A stretch of DNA of 64,000 nucleotides, from positions 304,934,781 through 304,998,780 of the forward strand of contig NC_059072.1 of assembly GCF_020497125.1 (NCBI RefSeq), in the 5' to 3' direction. The notes below the pieces were generated by a model. That model had not been told where the DNA came from and ran no database searches. It saw nothing but the letters and a program-made list of their open reading frames with translations. Source of the DNA: Mauremys mutica (Eukaryota; Chordata; Testudines; Geoemydidae). The first letter of the stretch is position 1; every line of letters starts with the position of its first letter. Shown here piece after piece: positions 1 through 11,389 of the stretch. The position numbers were made by a program, and so were the translations under genes.

Positions 1-961
1 CTGAGAAAAGCATTCTTTTGCCAGTGTAACTGCATCTGTACAGAAGTTATTGCCACTATAGAAATGCCATTGAAAATCACACTGCTAACCAACATTACTA
101 TTCTATTCCGGCATTTTTTGGTGTTCTCCAGGCCTAAGTAATAGGAGTCTTTCCACTGACTTCAGTGGCCGCTGGATCAGTACCTAAATATACAGCACTC
201 CATGTTTCTACTTGACCAGGATAAAGAACTGAGTTGATTGTCCTAGGATTTGAAGCTGTAGCTGAAGTCAATGGGAATTGTGCCTTCTTATGAAAGAACT
301 GATTTGTTTTGTTTTGTTTTTGTTTTTTTGGTTAGGTGGAGGCAAGCACTAAGAAGTCTAAGATATTCCAAACCTTGGTTCTAATTCAGCGAGACACTTA
401 AGCATGTGCTTAAGTACTTCACTTGGTAGAGACTGACTTAAGCACAGGCGTAAGTGTCTCGCTGAATTAAGGCCCTGATGCATACACAATTAAGCCAGTC
501 CCTCTACCTTTATAGTGACAGGGTTCTAATCAGTATGTAGGATATTTGCATTCTTCAAAAATTTATAAAAAATAATAACTACTTATCAATTTTAAATATA
601 CCTGTTATCCATGTAACACAAACCTATGAGTCTTAAACTTTTCATTGGCTTAAAATAACCAAATCTCCGTGATTTAAATTTGTATCTACTCCTGTATCCA
701 AAAATTCATCTAAAAATGAAATTAAGTTCTTCCCAAAAGCAGAGTTTTGTAAAGGTTTGGTAGTTGGGGATGTTTATAAGTCAAATGCTGACACCCCCAC
801 AAAAATCAGGGTTTACTTGTAAAGTTTTTTATGTTTATTAAGTTTGATGTCTGATATATCCTCAATATCATCACCAGTTCTGAACGAGGTTAATTACTTT
901 ATCTTGATTAATCTGGAGACAACAGAAGTATAAAACACCACTAACATGAAGTCCTCTACTA
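1..961. other. Intergenic sequence, no gene seen
   Basis: AT-rich sequence with short T- and A-runs and no open frame of useful length on either strand. The only clear structure is the fold-back at 383-468, listed separately. Confidence 0.6.
383..468. repeat. Fold-back (inverted) repeat with 33-nt arms
   Basis: The left arm at 383-415 is the reverse complement of the right arm at 436-468 at 31 of 33 positions, with a 20-nt loop between them. The arms contain the motif AATTCAGCGAGACACTTAAG. Motifs of this kind (CACTTAAGCA... palindromes) are frequent in bird and reptile DNA and probably represent an old MITE-like family. A transcript would form a strong hairpin, but nothing indicates a microRNA. 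Confidence 0.8.
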
Positions 962-1644
962 CAGTGGTTCTCAACCTTTTTTGGCTCAGGACCTATTTGT
1001 AAACCTCACTGGCCTCTTGCAACCCAGCAAATAGCTTTAGTGCAAAAACATCTGGCTTACTCAATATTTCTTACATTAATGCTTCTGTCGTATATTTCTC
1101 CATCTATACAGAGAGAGAGAGAGAGAGAGAGAAATAAGTACTAAATAAGTACACGATGCATACCAGAGTGGTGGCTTCTGTTCTGTGGAGCTGGCTGGGC
1201 TCCGCTGCCAAGTCTGGGAGTTGCTACCTCTGGGGAACAGAAGTGTTCACTTTTGGACCATCATGAGGGATAGCTGGACCAAATTTGTGAGAGTGGCATT
1301 GCAACTGGTGCATGAAGTCGCAGAACTATTCACTTAAATTTGGCCTAGCTAGACGCCCATTTGCATGACAGGGGAGCAGCTGGGCCAAATCTGAGTGGTA
1401 CTGCAACGCCAGAAGTTATGATGCCTGGAGGAGGGAGCTGGGCTCAGCCAGCTCTGTGGGACTGGAGCCACAAGAGCAACTGCTGCAGGATGAGTGTGGG
1501 GCAACCTCTGCAGCCTGTGCCCCCAGAGGCAGGGCCTTCCACGGTCTCCCACCCTGCCCTGGGACAGGACTTGTCCCTCAGCCTCTCACCTGACTCTTTG
1601 ACACATTCTGGTGACCATCATGACTCATGGGTTGGGAAACCTTG
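962..1644. mobile_element. hAT-type non-autonomous DNA transposon
   Basis: The left end CAGTGGTTCTCAACC is the typical terminus of a widespread hAT family; the right end reads GGGTTGGGAAACCTTG, a decayed inverse of it. The flanks CTCTACTA (954-961) and CTCTACTG (1645-1652) form an 8-bp TSD with one mismatch, the length expected for hAT. A (GA)11 microsatellite lies at 1111-1132. The reading frames inside have no transposase similarity. The copy at 17028-17538 starts with the same terminus. Confidence 0.75.
1111..1132. repeat. (GA)11 microsatellite
   Basis: A perfect GA dinucleotide run of 22 bp inside the hAT copy. Confidence 0.95.
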
Positions 1645-1652
1645 CTCTACTG

Positions 1653-2589
1653 AGCCCTCTAGTCAGTGTTTCCCAAGTTATTTCCTAGGCTCACACTGTC
1701 CTAGCCATTTTCAAACAGAATGGAATTCATGGGGAATAAGATGTTATGGCCTCTAGTTAAGAGGGTGATATACTGTGGAAAAGAACCCAATTATTTATTT
1801 GGGCTCAGACAGTCTATAATTTGAAATCCAATTTATAACCCAAACTGAAAGGCTTCAATTCACCAGTTTTCTGTAGTTCGTTTAATTCAAAAGACTTTGA
1901 TAGGTCAATGACATTAGTGTAGTGACATGACCCTAGTCATAACCAGACATATTATGAATGGAATTTAATAATGCAGAAGAAATAGAGTACTCTATTCTAA
2001 TACTGAATTACTATTACTTATCCTTTGATGACAGTTTTATTGATTAACATTATCAAACAAAAGTTTTTAAAGTCTTGCCAGGCACATGCACCTATGCAGA
2101 CATTATAGCCTGCTCTATCATTTTACTGAATTGCCATTCCTGTATCCTAGTCTTAAAATGTGACTTGTTTCCATGGAAACAAATTGAATGTTTACAAGAG
2201 GTTTGTCGACAGTTCTATTGATTTTTTTTTTAATTATGTCAAGATCACTTTGTTTTTCATAGCAAAACCACCACTGCTACATGCACAGTATATGTGATAT
2301 TTCTGAATTTAACCTCCATTTTTAAGGTCAGATTTTGCCACACTTACTTATGTCGAGTAGTACTTTATTCCACAAATAAACACATTCAATTCAGTGGAGC
2401 TGGGTTTTTTGTGTAAGGTGATGTTCAAGATGATGTTCAAGGTGATTAAGTGTGGCACAATCTGTCCTATAGATTATCTGTCTATTTCAAGAGTTTCTCC
2501 TACCACATGTTTGAACAGCACCTACCACAATGGGTCTCCAGTCTCATTTGGACACCAATGTGATATCTAATAATTTGTTTAATGTCCTT
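1653..2589. other. Intergenic sequence, no gene seen
   Basis: AT-rich unique-looking sequence. No exon-like open frame, no clear repeat boundary and no promoter-like CpG cluster was recognised. Confidence 0.5.
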
Positions 2590-5507
2590 ATTGTATTTTA
2601 ATTGTGTTAATATAACAAAATTAAAGATCATGCATCTAGGATAAAGAATGCAGGCCATACCTACAGGCTGGGACTGCATCCTGGAAAGTGGTGACTTTAG
2701 AAAGGATTTAGGGGTCATAGTGTACACACAACTAAATAGAACCTCTCAGTGCAATGATGTAGCAAAAAGGACTAATGAGATCCTTGGGTATATGAAGAGG
2801 GAGGAGGGAGTAGATTGTATACGGCATTGCTGAGGCCTGGTCTACACTAGGCGTTTAAACCGGTTTTAGGAGCGTAAAACCGATTTAACGCCACACCCGT
2901 CCACACTGAGAGGCCCTTTATATCGATATAAAGGGCTCTTTAAACCGGTTTCTGTACTCCTCCCTAACGAGAAGAGTAGCGCTAGTATCGGAATTACCAT
3001 ATCGGATTAGGGTTAGTGTGGCCGCAGATCGACGGTATTGGCCTCCGGGTGGTATCCCACAGTGCACCACTGACCGCTCTGGACAGCAATCTGAACTCGG
3101 ATGCAGTGGCCAGGTAGACAGGAAAAGCCCCGCGAACTTTTGAATATTTCCTGTTTGCCCAGCGTGGAGCTCCGATCAGCACGTGTGGCGATGCAGTTAA
3201 AAATCAAAATAAAGAAAGAGCTCCAGCATGGACCATGCAGATGTGATTGCTGTAAGGGCAGGCAAATCTGTTCTATCAGATGAAATTCAAAATCATTTTT
3301 AAAAAATCTGCAGACAGACGCCATAGCAGGGACTCAGCGCACTGCTGCGTGACAAGCGTAACGGAAAGCCAAAGAATCAAATGGACGCTCATGGACTGGA
3401 GGACTCAAGCTATCCCACAGTTCCTGCAGTCTCCGAAAAGTATTTGCATTCTTGGCTGAGCTCCAAATGCTTCTAGGGTCAAACACAGTGTCCGCGGTGG
3501 GTCAGGGCATAGCTCGGCAATTTACGCACCCCGCCACCCACCCCCAGAAGTGAAAGGAAAAACAATCCTCTCTTGACTCTTTTACATGTCACCCTATCTT
3601 TACTGAATGCTGCAGATAGACGCGATGCTGCAGCACTCAACACCAACATCCTTGCTCCCCGCCCCCCCCCCGCCATGGGTGGCTGATGGTGCAATATGGC
3701 TGATACCCATCGTCGTCATCAGCCTATTGGCACATGGGGCAGTGCAAAAGGACTGGTAACCATGCCGACTAGCATCCGTGAGGTCGATCAAGGGCGCCTG
3801 GCCCTAATTTTTCCTGGTAGATGGTGCAGTATGGCTGGTAACCGTCCTCATCATAGCAACAGGGGGCTGAGCTCCATCAGCCCCCACCCTTCATGTGTAA
3901 AGAAAAGATTCAATTGCCCCTGGACTAGCAGCGGGATGCTGGGCTTCTCTCCTCCACACTGCTTAATGTCCTGTCTGGACTATCATTGCAGCTGGAGGCT
4001 TCCTTCCATTCATTTCTCACTATCAAGTCACTGTGTCTTATTCCTGCATTCTTTATTACTTCATCACACAAGTGGGGGGACAATGCTACGGTAGCCCCGG
4101 AAAGCTGGGGGAAGAACGGAATCAACAGGTGGGGTTGTTGCAGGAGCACCCTCTGTGAATAGCATACAGCTCATAATTTCTGCGGGATCTGACACAGAGC
4201 AGCTGTGCTCTCTGGTTCTATGATACAGTGGTTCTCTAGTACACTTGCCCATATTCTAGGCAGGACTGATTCTATTTTTAGATACCAAAAAGGAGGAATT
4301 GACTCAGGGAGTCATTCCCAATTTTGGCTTTTGCGCCCCTGGCTGATCTCAGCCAGGGGCACTTATGACAGCAGCAAATGGTGCAGTGCAAAAGGACTGG
4401 TAACCATGATCATCTTATTACCAATTTATGGTATGGTAGATGGTACAGTATGGCTGGTAACCATCTCTGCTGTCATGCAAAAGCAAAAGCATGCTGCTGT
4501 GTAGCGCTGCTGAATCGCCTCTGTCAGCGGCATCTAGTACACATACGGTGACAGTCACAAAAGGCAAAACAGGCTCCATGATTGCCATGCTATGGGCAAT
4601 CCAGGGAAAAAAGGCGCAAAATGGTTGTCTGCCGTTGCTTTCCCAGAGGAAGGAGTGACTGACGACATTTACCCAGAACCACGCGCGACAATGATTTTTG
4701 CCCCATCAGGCACTGGGGTCTCAACCCGGAAATTCCAAGGGGCGGGGGAGGCTGCAGGAACTATGGGATAGCTACGGAATAGCTACCCACAGTGCAACGC
4801 TCCAGAAATCGACGCTAGCCTCGGACCGTGGACGCACACCACCGATTTAATGTGTTTAGTGTGGCCGCACGCACTCGATCTTATACAATCTGTTTTGCTA
4901 AACCAGTTTATGTAAATTCGGAATAATCCCGTAGTGTAGACGTACCCTGAGACTGATGCTGCAATACTGTGTCCAGTTCTGGTGTCACATTTTAAAAGGA
5001 CATTGGAAAAGGTACAGAGAAAAGCCACAAAATGATTCAAGCACTGGAAAAATACCTTCCTGTGACAGACTTAAGGAGTTCAATCTGTTTAGTTGATCAA
5101 AAAGGAGATCAAAGGGTGACTTGATTACAGTGCATAAGTATCTTTACTGGGAGAAAATATTAGGTACTAGGGCCTTTAGCCTAGTGGAGAAAGGCATACC
5201 AAGAACCAATGGCTGGAAGTTAAATCCAGAGAAACTCAAATTAGAAATAAAGGCACACATTTTTTTAATAGTGAAGGTGATTAATCATTGTAACAAACTG
5301 CCAAGGGAAGTGGTGGATTCTCTATCTCTTGACATCTTCATATCAAGACTGGATGCCTTTCTGGAAGATATGCTTCAGCCAAATACAAGTTACTGTGCTC
5401 AGTAAAAGAGTAACTGAATAAAATTCTATGGCCTATGTACAGGAGGTCAGACTAGATGATCTATTGGTCCCTTCTGGCTTTAAAAATGTATGAATTTATG
5501 AACTACT
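2590..5507 (+). mobile_element. CR1 LINE 3' part, split by a Harbinger insertion
   Basis: Two pieces, about 2590-2830 and 4951-5507, together read as the 3' third of a CR1 non-LTR retrotransposon (reverse transcriptase C-terminus and 3' UTR). The second piece carries the characteristic wording of CR1 3' ends, including CTGTGTCCAG-like and GACTAGATGATC-like segments, and ends near TATGAATTTATGAA, the short terminal repeat style of CR1. The intervening 2834-4947 segment is a DNA transposon with its own TSD, so it entered after CR1 insertion. Frames are broken throughout. Confidence 0.85.
2834..4947 (+). mobile_element. Harbinger-type non-autonomous element (2.1 kb)
   Basis: The left terminus GGCCTGGTCTACACT pairs imperfectly with the right terminus, whose reverse complement is GGGTACGTCTACACT. 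The flanks are TGA at 2831-2833 and TGA at 4948-4950, a 3-bp TSD of the TNA type used by PIF/Harbinger. Subterminal sequence is rich in TTTAAACCGGTTTT-type palindromes. No transposase or Myb-like coding sequence remains. The interior from about 3296 to 4750 matches, inverted, about 24785-26255 of the larger element at 22710-27567, which places it in the intron of that element's partner gene. It therefore looks like a deletion derivative of a related autonomous lineage. Confidence 0.85.
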
Positions 5508-6239
5508 TAAACTAGTAATTGTTCCAAAATCCTGACTAGAACTTAGGCCTCCCGAAGGAGTATATAAAAATGCAGCACTCTACTGGGGGGTGATATCTCC
5601 ACCATAGTTAAGATTAAGACTATCTTACTGCGTAACAGCTGATTTTTGTGTGTAAGTGTGTGTTCTAAAATCTACATGCTTATGCAAGGTTTATTGAAAC
5701 TCATGATGCCTCATGGGGGATCGAGGGTAGGGTTAGTGTTCCAAAATTGAGATTGTTTGAGCCAGGTGTTCCTGAGATACAGCCCCCCTAAAAAAAAAAT
5801 TGTGATAACAAAATTTTACAGTTCTTATAACCTTTTTTGCACACACATAGGCTCTGATGCTCCCTGCATTGATATTACCCACTCAAGATTGAGCTCATCT
5901 AGTGTTTTGCACCCACTTCCCCTTGGGGGAAGCACAATTTAAAAAAAAAAATCAGGATAAAAGTTGGTTCTACAATGTGGCCTGAGCCGAGCTGACAACC
6001 CAGAAAAGGACACGATGGGTGAGGAAACATCTCGTATTGTATCAGCTTCTGTTAGTGAAAGAGACGAGTTTTTGAGCTCCACAAAGTTCTTCAGGTCTGG
6101 GAAAGGTTATCAGAATGTCACAGCTAAATACAAGGTGAAACACATTGTTAAGCATCAGGAGTTTAACATTGTTGTAAGAAACCATTCACAATGAAGTGGG
6201 CAATTAACACCTCTGGAGCCATAGGACAAAGGAGAGTTA
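5508..6239. other. Intergenic sequence, no gene seen
   Basis: Contains short poly-A and poly-C tracts and the phrase GAGATACAGCCCCC, which recurs near 7480 and 7610 and suggests a low-copy dispersed repeat. No supported coding sequence; the open frame at 5964-6194 has no recognisable family. Confidence 0.45.
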
Positions 6240-6522
6240 GACTATGTCTACACTGCACTTTCATCAGTAAAACTTTTGTCAGTCAGGGGTGTGTGGTTTT
6301 TTTTTCTTCACACCCCTGACTGACAAAAGTTTTACTGATGAAAAGTGCAGGTGTGGACAGCATTTTGTTGGTGGGAGACGCTCTCCCACCGACAAAGCTA
6401 CCATCCCTCATTGGGAGTGGCTTTCTCCTGCCAACAAAGAGTGGCTACACTGAGTACTTTACAGCATCACTGCTGTAGCAGCATAACTGTGCAGCTGTAA
6501 GGTGCGCAGTGTAGTCATAGCC
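6240..6522. mobile_element. Harbinger MITE (283 bp)
   Basis: Termini GACTATGTCTACACTGCAC and its decayed inverse GCAGTGTAGTCATAGCC flank a highly palindromic body: the arm TCAGTAAAACTTTTGTCAGT recurs inverted around a poly-T centre. TSDs are TTA at 6237-6239 and TTA at 6523-6525. Same family as 20757-21040. Confidence 0.9.
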
Positions 6523-6525
6523 TTA

Positions 6526-6999
6526 GTGGGTTACAGATTGTTGTAATGAGACATAAAACCCATGTCTTTATTGAATCCATGATTTTTAACGTCTAGCAGA
6601 GTTATGCATTTAAGTGCCCAAGCTTGTCTTTTGAAGGTGTTATGCAGTTTTCCTTTGAGGATGAGCGCTGAGAGATCAGATATGGTGTGACTGTTTTGTG
6701 AAAAGTGTTAGCCTACAGCTGATAAGGTGATTTTATCTTTTATCATTTTTATGTGAGTTCATCTGAGATTGTAGTGATTGTCTAGTTTCACCCATAGAGT
6801 TGTTGGGGCATTTGATAGGCATGAACACATCAAAATGCCTAGCACATGGAGTGTACTTCATCCAGTGAATCAAATGTCCCCGACCTGAAGAAGAGCTCTG
6901 TGGAGCTCGAAAAGCTTGTCTCTTTCACCAACAGAAGCTGGCCCAATAAAAGATATTACCTCACATACATCCTGGGACCAACACAGCTACAGTAAATCA
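6526..6999. mobile_element. Penelope-like element fragment, second family
   Basis: The right part has the signature CTGAAGAAGAGCTCTGTG followed by CTCGAAAAGCTTGTCTC, then CACCAACAGAAG and AATAAAAGATATTACCTCA. This end is dispersed in reptile genomes and I assign it to a Penelope-like family. The left part appears to belong to the element body in the opposite orientation. No intact frame. A related fold-back copy lies at 43866-44090. Confidence 0.6.
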
Positions 7000-7110
7000 G
7001 AGGAAGTCATTTGTACATGTACAGCAGCACTGGAGGTCTGTTGCAAAGTAGTATCTTTGCAGGCAGTCTGACAGACTACCTGGGTGGCTCAAGGCGACAT
7101 GCTCTGACTA

Positions 7111-7195
7111 AAAGAACAGGAGTACTTGTGGCACCTTAAAGACTAACAAATTTATTTTAGCATGAGCTTTCGTGAGCTGCAGCTCACTTCTTCGG
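7111..7195. mobile_element. Penelope-like terminal fragment (85 bp) with TSD
   Basis: Begins AAAGAACAGGAGTACTTGTG, continues through GCACCTTAAAGACTAACA and ends ACTTCTTCGG. It is flanked on both sides by ATGCTCTGACTA (7099-7110 and 7196-7207), a 12-bp TSD. The TSD shows that this 85-bp unit inserted as such, rather than being a remnant of later deletion. Confidence 0.8.
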
Positions 7196-7207
7196 ATGCT
7201 CTGACTA

Positions 7208-8408
7208 GTGAATCTGTGCCATCCCCGTGCATGGTGAGTTGGAGTCGTGGTCTGGTCCTGGTGTCTTTCTTAAAAATGGGTGTTGTGCACATTAGTTGCA
7301 TTCTGCAGGGGCTCCTTTTGGAAGTTTTCCCTAGAGACCAAAGCTGTTAGTAAAGAGATGATACTTTAAGGTGCTCTAAAGTCTATGTGCAGACAGATTG
7401 TTTTTAAAATTGCTATGCCTGATTAGGGCCTAGGTGGAATTAGTGGTTCAAATTTTGCATCATTTGATCATGGGTTTCAGATACAGCCCCCCAGTAAGGA
7501 GCTGCTTTTAATATTAAAATCTCTTTAAAATCCACATGCATCGACTTGAAAACCGTTATCCCACAAAAGGGCTGGGGAAGTGTGTAGTGGAAATTTCAGT
7601 TCCCGAGATACAGCCCCTTCTAAAATGAGTTGGTCATAATACTTTCAGGTTTTTAACTTTTTTTTTTTTTTTTGAGCAGAGCCAGGGAAATGACTCATGA
7701 AATGTATATAGTAGACTGCCCTTGAGATCTACTACTGAATAGTACCAAAGAGCAATTTAGAAATATTTCAGAAGTAACTGCATTATAAAGACTTTGGCAA
7801 CTCTGCTTACTGACAGTTCATATCTTAGAGAACTATTATTTCCTCCAACTCCTACATGAGAGACAGTCAGTGGTGGCTTAGTGGAATAAGCTCTCTCTCT
7901 TGAATACAAGAGCAGTAAGCTCCAATCCTCTCTTGTGGAGCTCTGCATTGTGTGTCCATTAGTGCTTCCAACCTGCTTTAGTTGGGGCCACAATGGGGAT
8001 CATGATGTCTTCACAAAGTCAAGACATAAGATGAGACTGCAGGACTGGGTAGACTTCTGAAGTTGGTGGGCAAGGCTGTTATGGTGCACATCAGCACTAA
8101 CAAGATGGCTTCATTTGATATCTCACAGTTTATAGGTGACTCTAGAGAAAAATCTGAAGGGTATTGAAGGAAGCAATGTCCAGGTAATCTTCTCAGAGAT
8201 CCTTCCTGTGCCATGAGTGAAGGAAGACAGAAGGCAGAAAATTCTCAAGGTGAAGTGTTGGCTAGGTAAGTGGTGTGAGGGGGAAGAAATATTTATGTGA
8301 CATATTGGGTCACCTTCTGTGGGGGGGGGAAAGTTGTACAATTTGTGTGGCCTCCACCTCAGCAGAAGAAAGATCAATATCCTAGGAGAAAAGGGAACTA
8401 GACTAATC
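7208..8408. other. Intergenic sequence, no gene seen
   Basis: Mixed sequence with a poly-T tract near 7660-7674 and several short open frames on both strands without family resemblance. A faint second and third occurrence of the phrase GATACAGCCCC lies at 7480-7620. Confidence 0.45.
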
Positions 8409-8494
8409 CGACGAAGTGGGTATTCACCCATGAAAGCTCATGTTCCAAAACATCTGTTAATCTATAAGGTGCCACAGGACTCTTTGCTGCTTTT
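8409..8494. mobile_element. Penelope-like terminal fragment (86 bp) with TSD
   Basis: Reads CGACGAAGTGGGTATTCACC through TCTATAAGGTGCCACAGG to CTTTGCTGCTTTT, the 3' terminus of the Penelope family whose coding remnant is at 11440-11848. It is flanked by AGACTAATC at 8400-8408 and 8495-8503, a perfect 9-bp TSD. Confidence 0.85.
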
Positions 8495-9825
8495 AGACTA
8501 ATCAGGAGGTTGTTCAACTAACAACAAAAGGGGAGGGTGAAAAAGAGAACGAATGAGTAATCATTTAGCACAAAAATCACAATGTGAAGAACAAAATTAA
8601 TCAAGAACCAAAAGGCATGAAGAGAAGATTCTTTAATTGTCTATACAAGAATGCTAGGAGCCTGGGTAACAAACAAGGAATTGGAATTGCTCACTTAAGC
8701 ATAAATTCAACTTAGTTGGTATTAGTAGAATCTGATTCACATGACTGGAATGTTAAAATCACTCACTACAATAATCTATTTAGGAAGGGCCAAGTGGGCA
8801 GAAGAGGACAAGGAGTGGCACTCTGTCAAAAATGCAATTAGCTGTTTCTGACTCACTGATAACTCAGAAGCAAATGATCTTGAGTGTCCGTGGATAAATG
8901 TTCTAACAGCTAATGCTAAAGATGGGGTATTAGCTGTTGTCTGCTGCACAATAATCACACTAGAGAACTGGATGACTCCTTAAGAATGTGTTACAACATG
9001 TCAGTACTAAAATGTACTTGGAATTTCTAAATATTACAGAGGACAATTTCTTAACTCAAAAACTGTTGCATCCAACATAGGAAAATTCTATATTAGACCT
9101 CACCTTAACAGATAAAGAGGAATTGGGCATAGAACTAAGTTAATAGTTGCTTACGTGAAAATTATCAAGACTTGATTACGTTCATTATGTGCAACCAGGA
9201 TAAAGTTCCAATCAGTTATAGATATATTTGGAGCTTTAAAAGGGCCAATTTTAATAAAATTGTAAACAATTACAAGCCAAATCACTTGGGAGAGAGACTA
9301 TAAATAGAAAAATGTGAATGATAATTAGAAGCTGTTTAAGAAAATTTTACTAGATGCCCAATAGAGGAAGAAGGCTACACTGGGTTTTTAAGGGGGGGGG
9401 AGTTAATAGCAATATATATAAATTAGAAATAGTAGAAAATTGATAAGGGATGCCAAAGGACACAAGGAGAAATCTTTAGCCAGCAGAGTCAAGGACAATG
9501 AGAGAGAGTTTAAGAATGTTAGGAACTAAAGGAACTCTAGCAACAGTTTGAGCCATTAATACATGGAAAGGGTAGAATTGTCAATAAAAATACAGAAAAT
9601 GCGGAAGTGTTCAATGCATATTTCTGTTCTGCAGTTGAGGAAAAGTCAGAGGAGGTATTCATATCATATGAAGATATATTTCCTATTTCAGCTATAATTA
9701 AGGAGGATGTTAAATAGCAGCCACTAAAGTTAGACACTTTAAAATCAATAGCTCTAGACAACTTATATCCAAGAGTTTAAAAAAAAAAAACTGCCCAAAG
9801 AGCTCTTTGGACAGTGAAATATCAG

Positions 9826-10010
9826 AGGGGGAGAGATAGCTTAGTGGTTTGAGCATTGGCCTGCTAAACCCAGGGTTGTGAGTTCAATCCTTGAGGAGGT
9901 CACTTAGGGATCTGGGGCAAAAATTGGTCCTGCTAGTGAAGGCAGGGGGCTGGACTCAATGACCTTTCAAGGTCCCTTCCAGTTCTAGGAGATTGGTATA
10001 TCTCCAATTA
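9826..10010 (+). mobile_element. tRNA-derived SINE with CR1-like tail
   Basis: The head reads GATAGCTTAGTGGTTTGAGC (Pol III A-box like) and then GGTTGTGAGTTCAATCC (B-box like), spaced as in a tRNA. A unique middle follows, and the tail GACCTTTCAAGGTCCCTTCC resembles the CR1 3' end, consistent with mobilisation by CR1 machinery. Turtle Pol III SINEs of this design (tortoise Pol III SINE, Cry family) are the classic example of SINEs sharing LINE 3' ends. This is the most lineage-specific signal in the window. Confidence 0.88.
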
Positions 10011-10019
10011 TTTTATTTT

Positions 10020-10215
10020 TTTAGGGGTAGCCGTGTTAGTCTGGATCTGTAAAAGCAGCAAAGAGTCCTGTGGCATCTTATAGACTAACAGATGTATTGG
10101 AGCATGAGCTTTCGTGGGTGACATGCATCCGACGAAGTGGGTATTCACCCACAAAAGCTCATGCTCCAATACGTCTGTTAGTCTATAAGGTGCCATAGGA
10201 CTCTTTGCTGCTTTT
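10020..10215. mobile_element. Penelope-like terminus in head-to-head inverted form
   Basis: The left arm starts GGGGTAGCCGTGTTAGTCTG and runs through AAGCAGCAAAGAGTCCTGTG. The right arm, from about 10135 to 10215, is the near-perfect reverse complement, ending GACTCTTTGCTGCTTTTG. The whole unit is one large hairpin with a short centre around 10120-10135. A second copy with the same architecture is at 54288-54454. Confidence 0.8.
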
Positions 10216-10471
10216 GGACAGTGACTGATTTTCAATAAGTTTTGGAGCGCTGGGAAAATTCCAGAGGACATGAAGAAAGCTAATGTGTTACTAGTTTAAA
10301 AAGGGTAAACAGGATGACCTAAGTCAGACTAATTTAAATCCTGGGCAAAATAATAAAATAAAATATGGAACTCAATTGAATAAAGAATTAAGAGTGTAAT
10401 ATAGTTAATCCTAGTCAACATGGGTTCACAGGAAAATAAATCTTGTCAAACTAACTTGGTATCATACGTAT

Positions 10472-10484
10472 GTGTGTGTGTGTG
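10472..10484. repeat. Short (TG)n run
   Basis: A short TG dinucleotide tract within CR1-derived sequence. Confidence 0.6.
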
Positions 10485-10937
10485 TTTTGATGAGATTACA
10501 ATTTTGGTTGATACAATACCTACTTAGATCTCTGTAAGGCATTGGATTGGTACCGCACAACCTTTTTTAAGTAAAACTAGAATGATTCAAGATGGCACAC
10601 ATTAAATGGATGCAGAACTGGCTATCTGATAAATCTTATAATGTAATCAAGCCAGTGTATTTCTCATGGAGTATCGCATGGCTCAGTTCTTGGCCCTATG
10701 CTATTTAATATTTGTATCAATGACCTGCAAGGAAACAATCATTAGTGATATAAATTTCAGATGAAACAAAGACTCACTAATAAAGAACATTCTGGATCAG
10801 TTGGTAAACTGAGCATGAGCAAATGATGTACATTTTAATACAGCCAAATGTAAGGCCATATATCTAGGATCAAAGAATGTAGGCCATATTTACACAATAG
10901 GGGACTCTATCCTAGGAAGCAGTGACTTTGAAAAAGT

Positions 10938-11001
10938 GGGTATTCACCCACGAAAGCTTATGCTCCAATATGTCTGTTAGTCTATAAGGTGCCACAGGAC
11001 T
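10938..11001. mobile_element. Penelope-like terminal fragment (64 bp) inside CR1
   Basis: Begins GGGTATTCACCCACGAAAGC and ends GGTGCCACAGGACT. It is flanked by CTTTGAAAAAGT at 10926-10937 and again at 11002-11013, a perfect 12-bp TSD. Removing the fragment and one TSD restores continuous CR1 wording across the site, which confirms the insertion. Confidence 0.85.
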
Positions 11002-11389
11002 CTTTGAAAAAGTACTGGGGGTCATGGTGGATAATCAGCTGAACATAAGCTCCCAGTGCAACACTGTGGCCAAAAGGGCTAATGTGATCCTTGGGTGCAT
11101 AATCAAGAGAATACCAAGTAGGAGTAGGAAGGTTATATTACCTCTGGATCTGGCCCATGTGTAACCAATACTGTGTCAAGTTCTGATGTCCACAATTCAA
11201 GAAAGATATTGAAAAAATTGGAGAGGGTTCAGAAGACCCACGAGAATGATTAAAGGACTGGAAAGCATGTTTCATAGTAGTGATAGACTCAAGGAGCTCA
11301 GTCTAGTTAGCTTAACAGAGAGAAGATATGTGGGCAGAGTTGGCATCGAGGTTTGTTGCATGGATTGGTTCCTGAGCTAGAGTTACTAT

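Noticed and set aside
1361..1756. 131-codon + frame at the hAT copy
   Set aside because: It overlaps the hAT body and its right boundary, has no transposase motif and is opposed by another frame on the minus strand.
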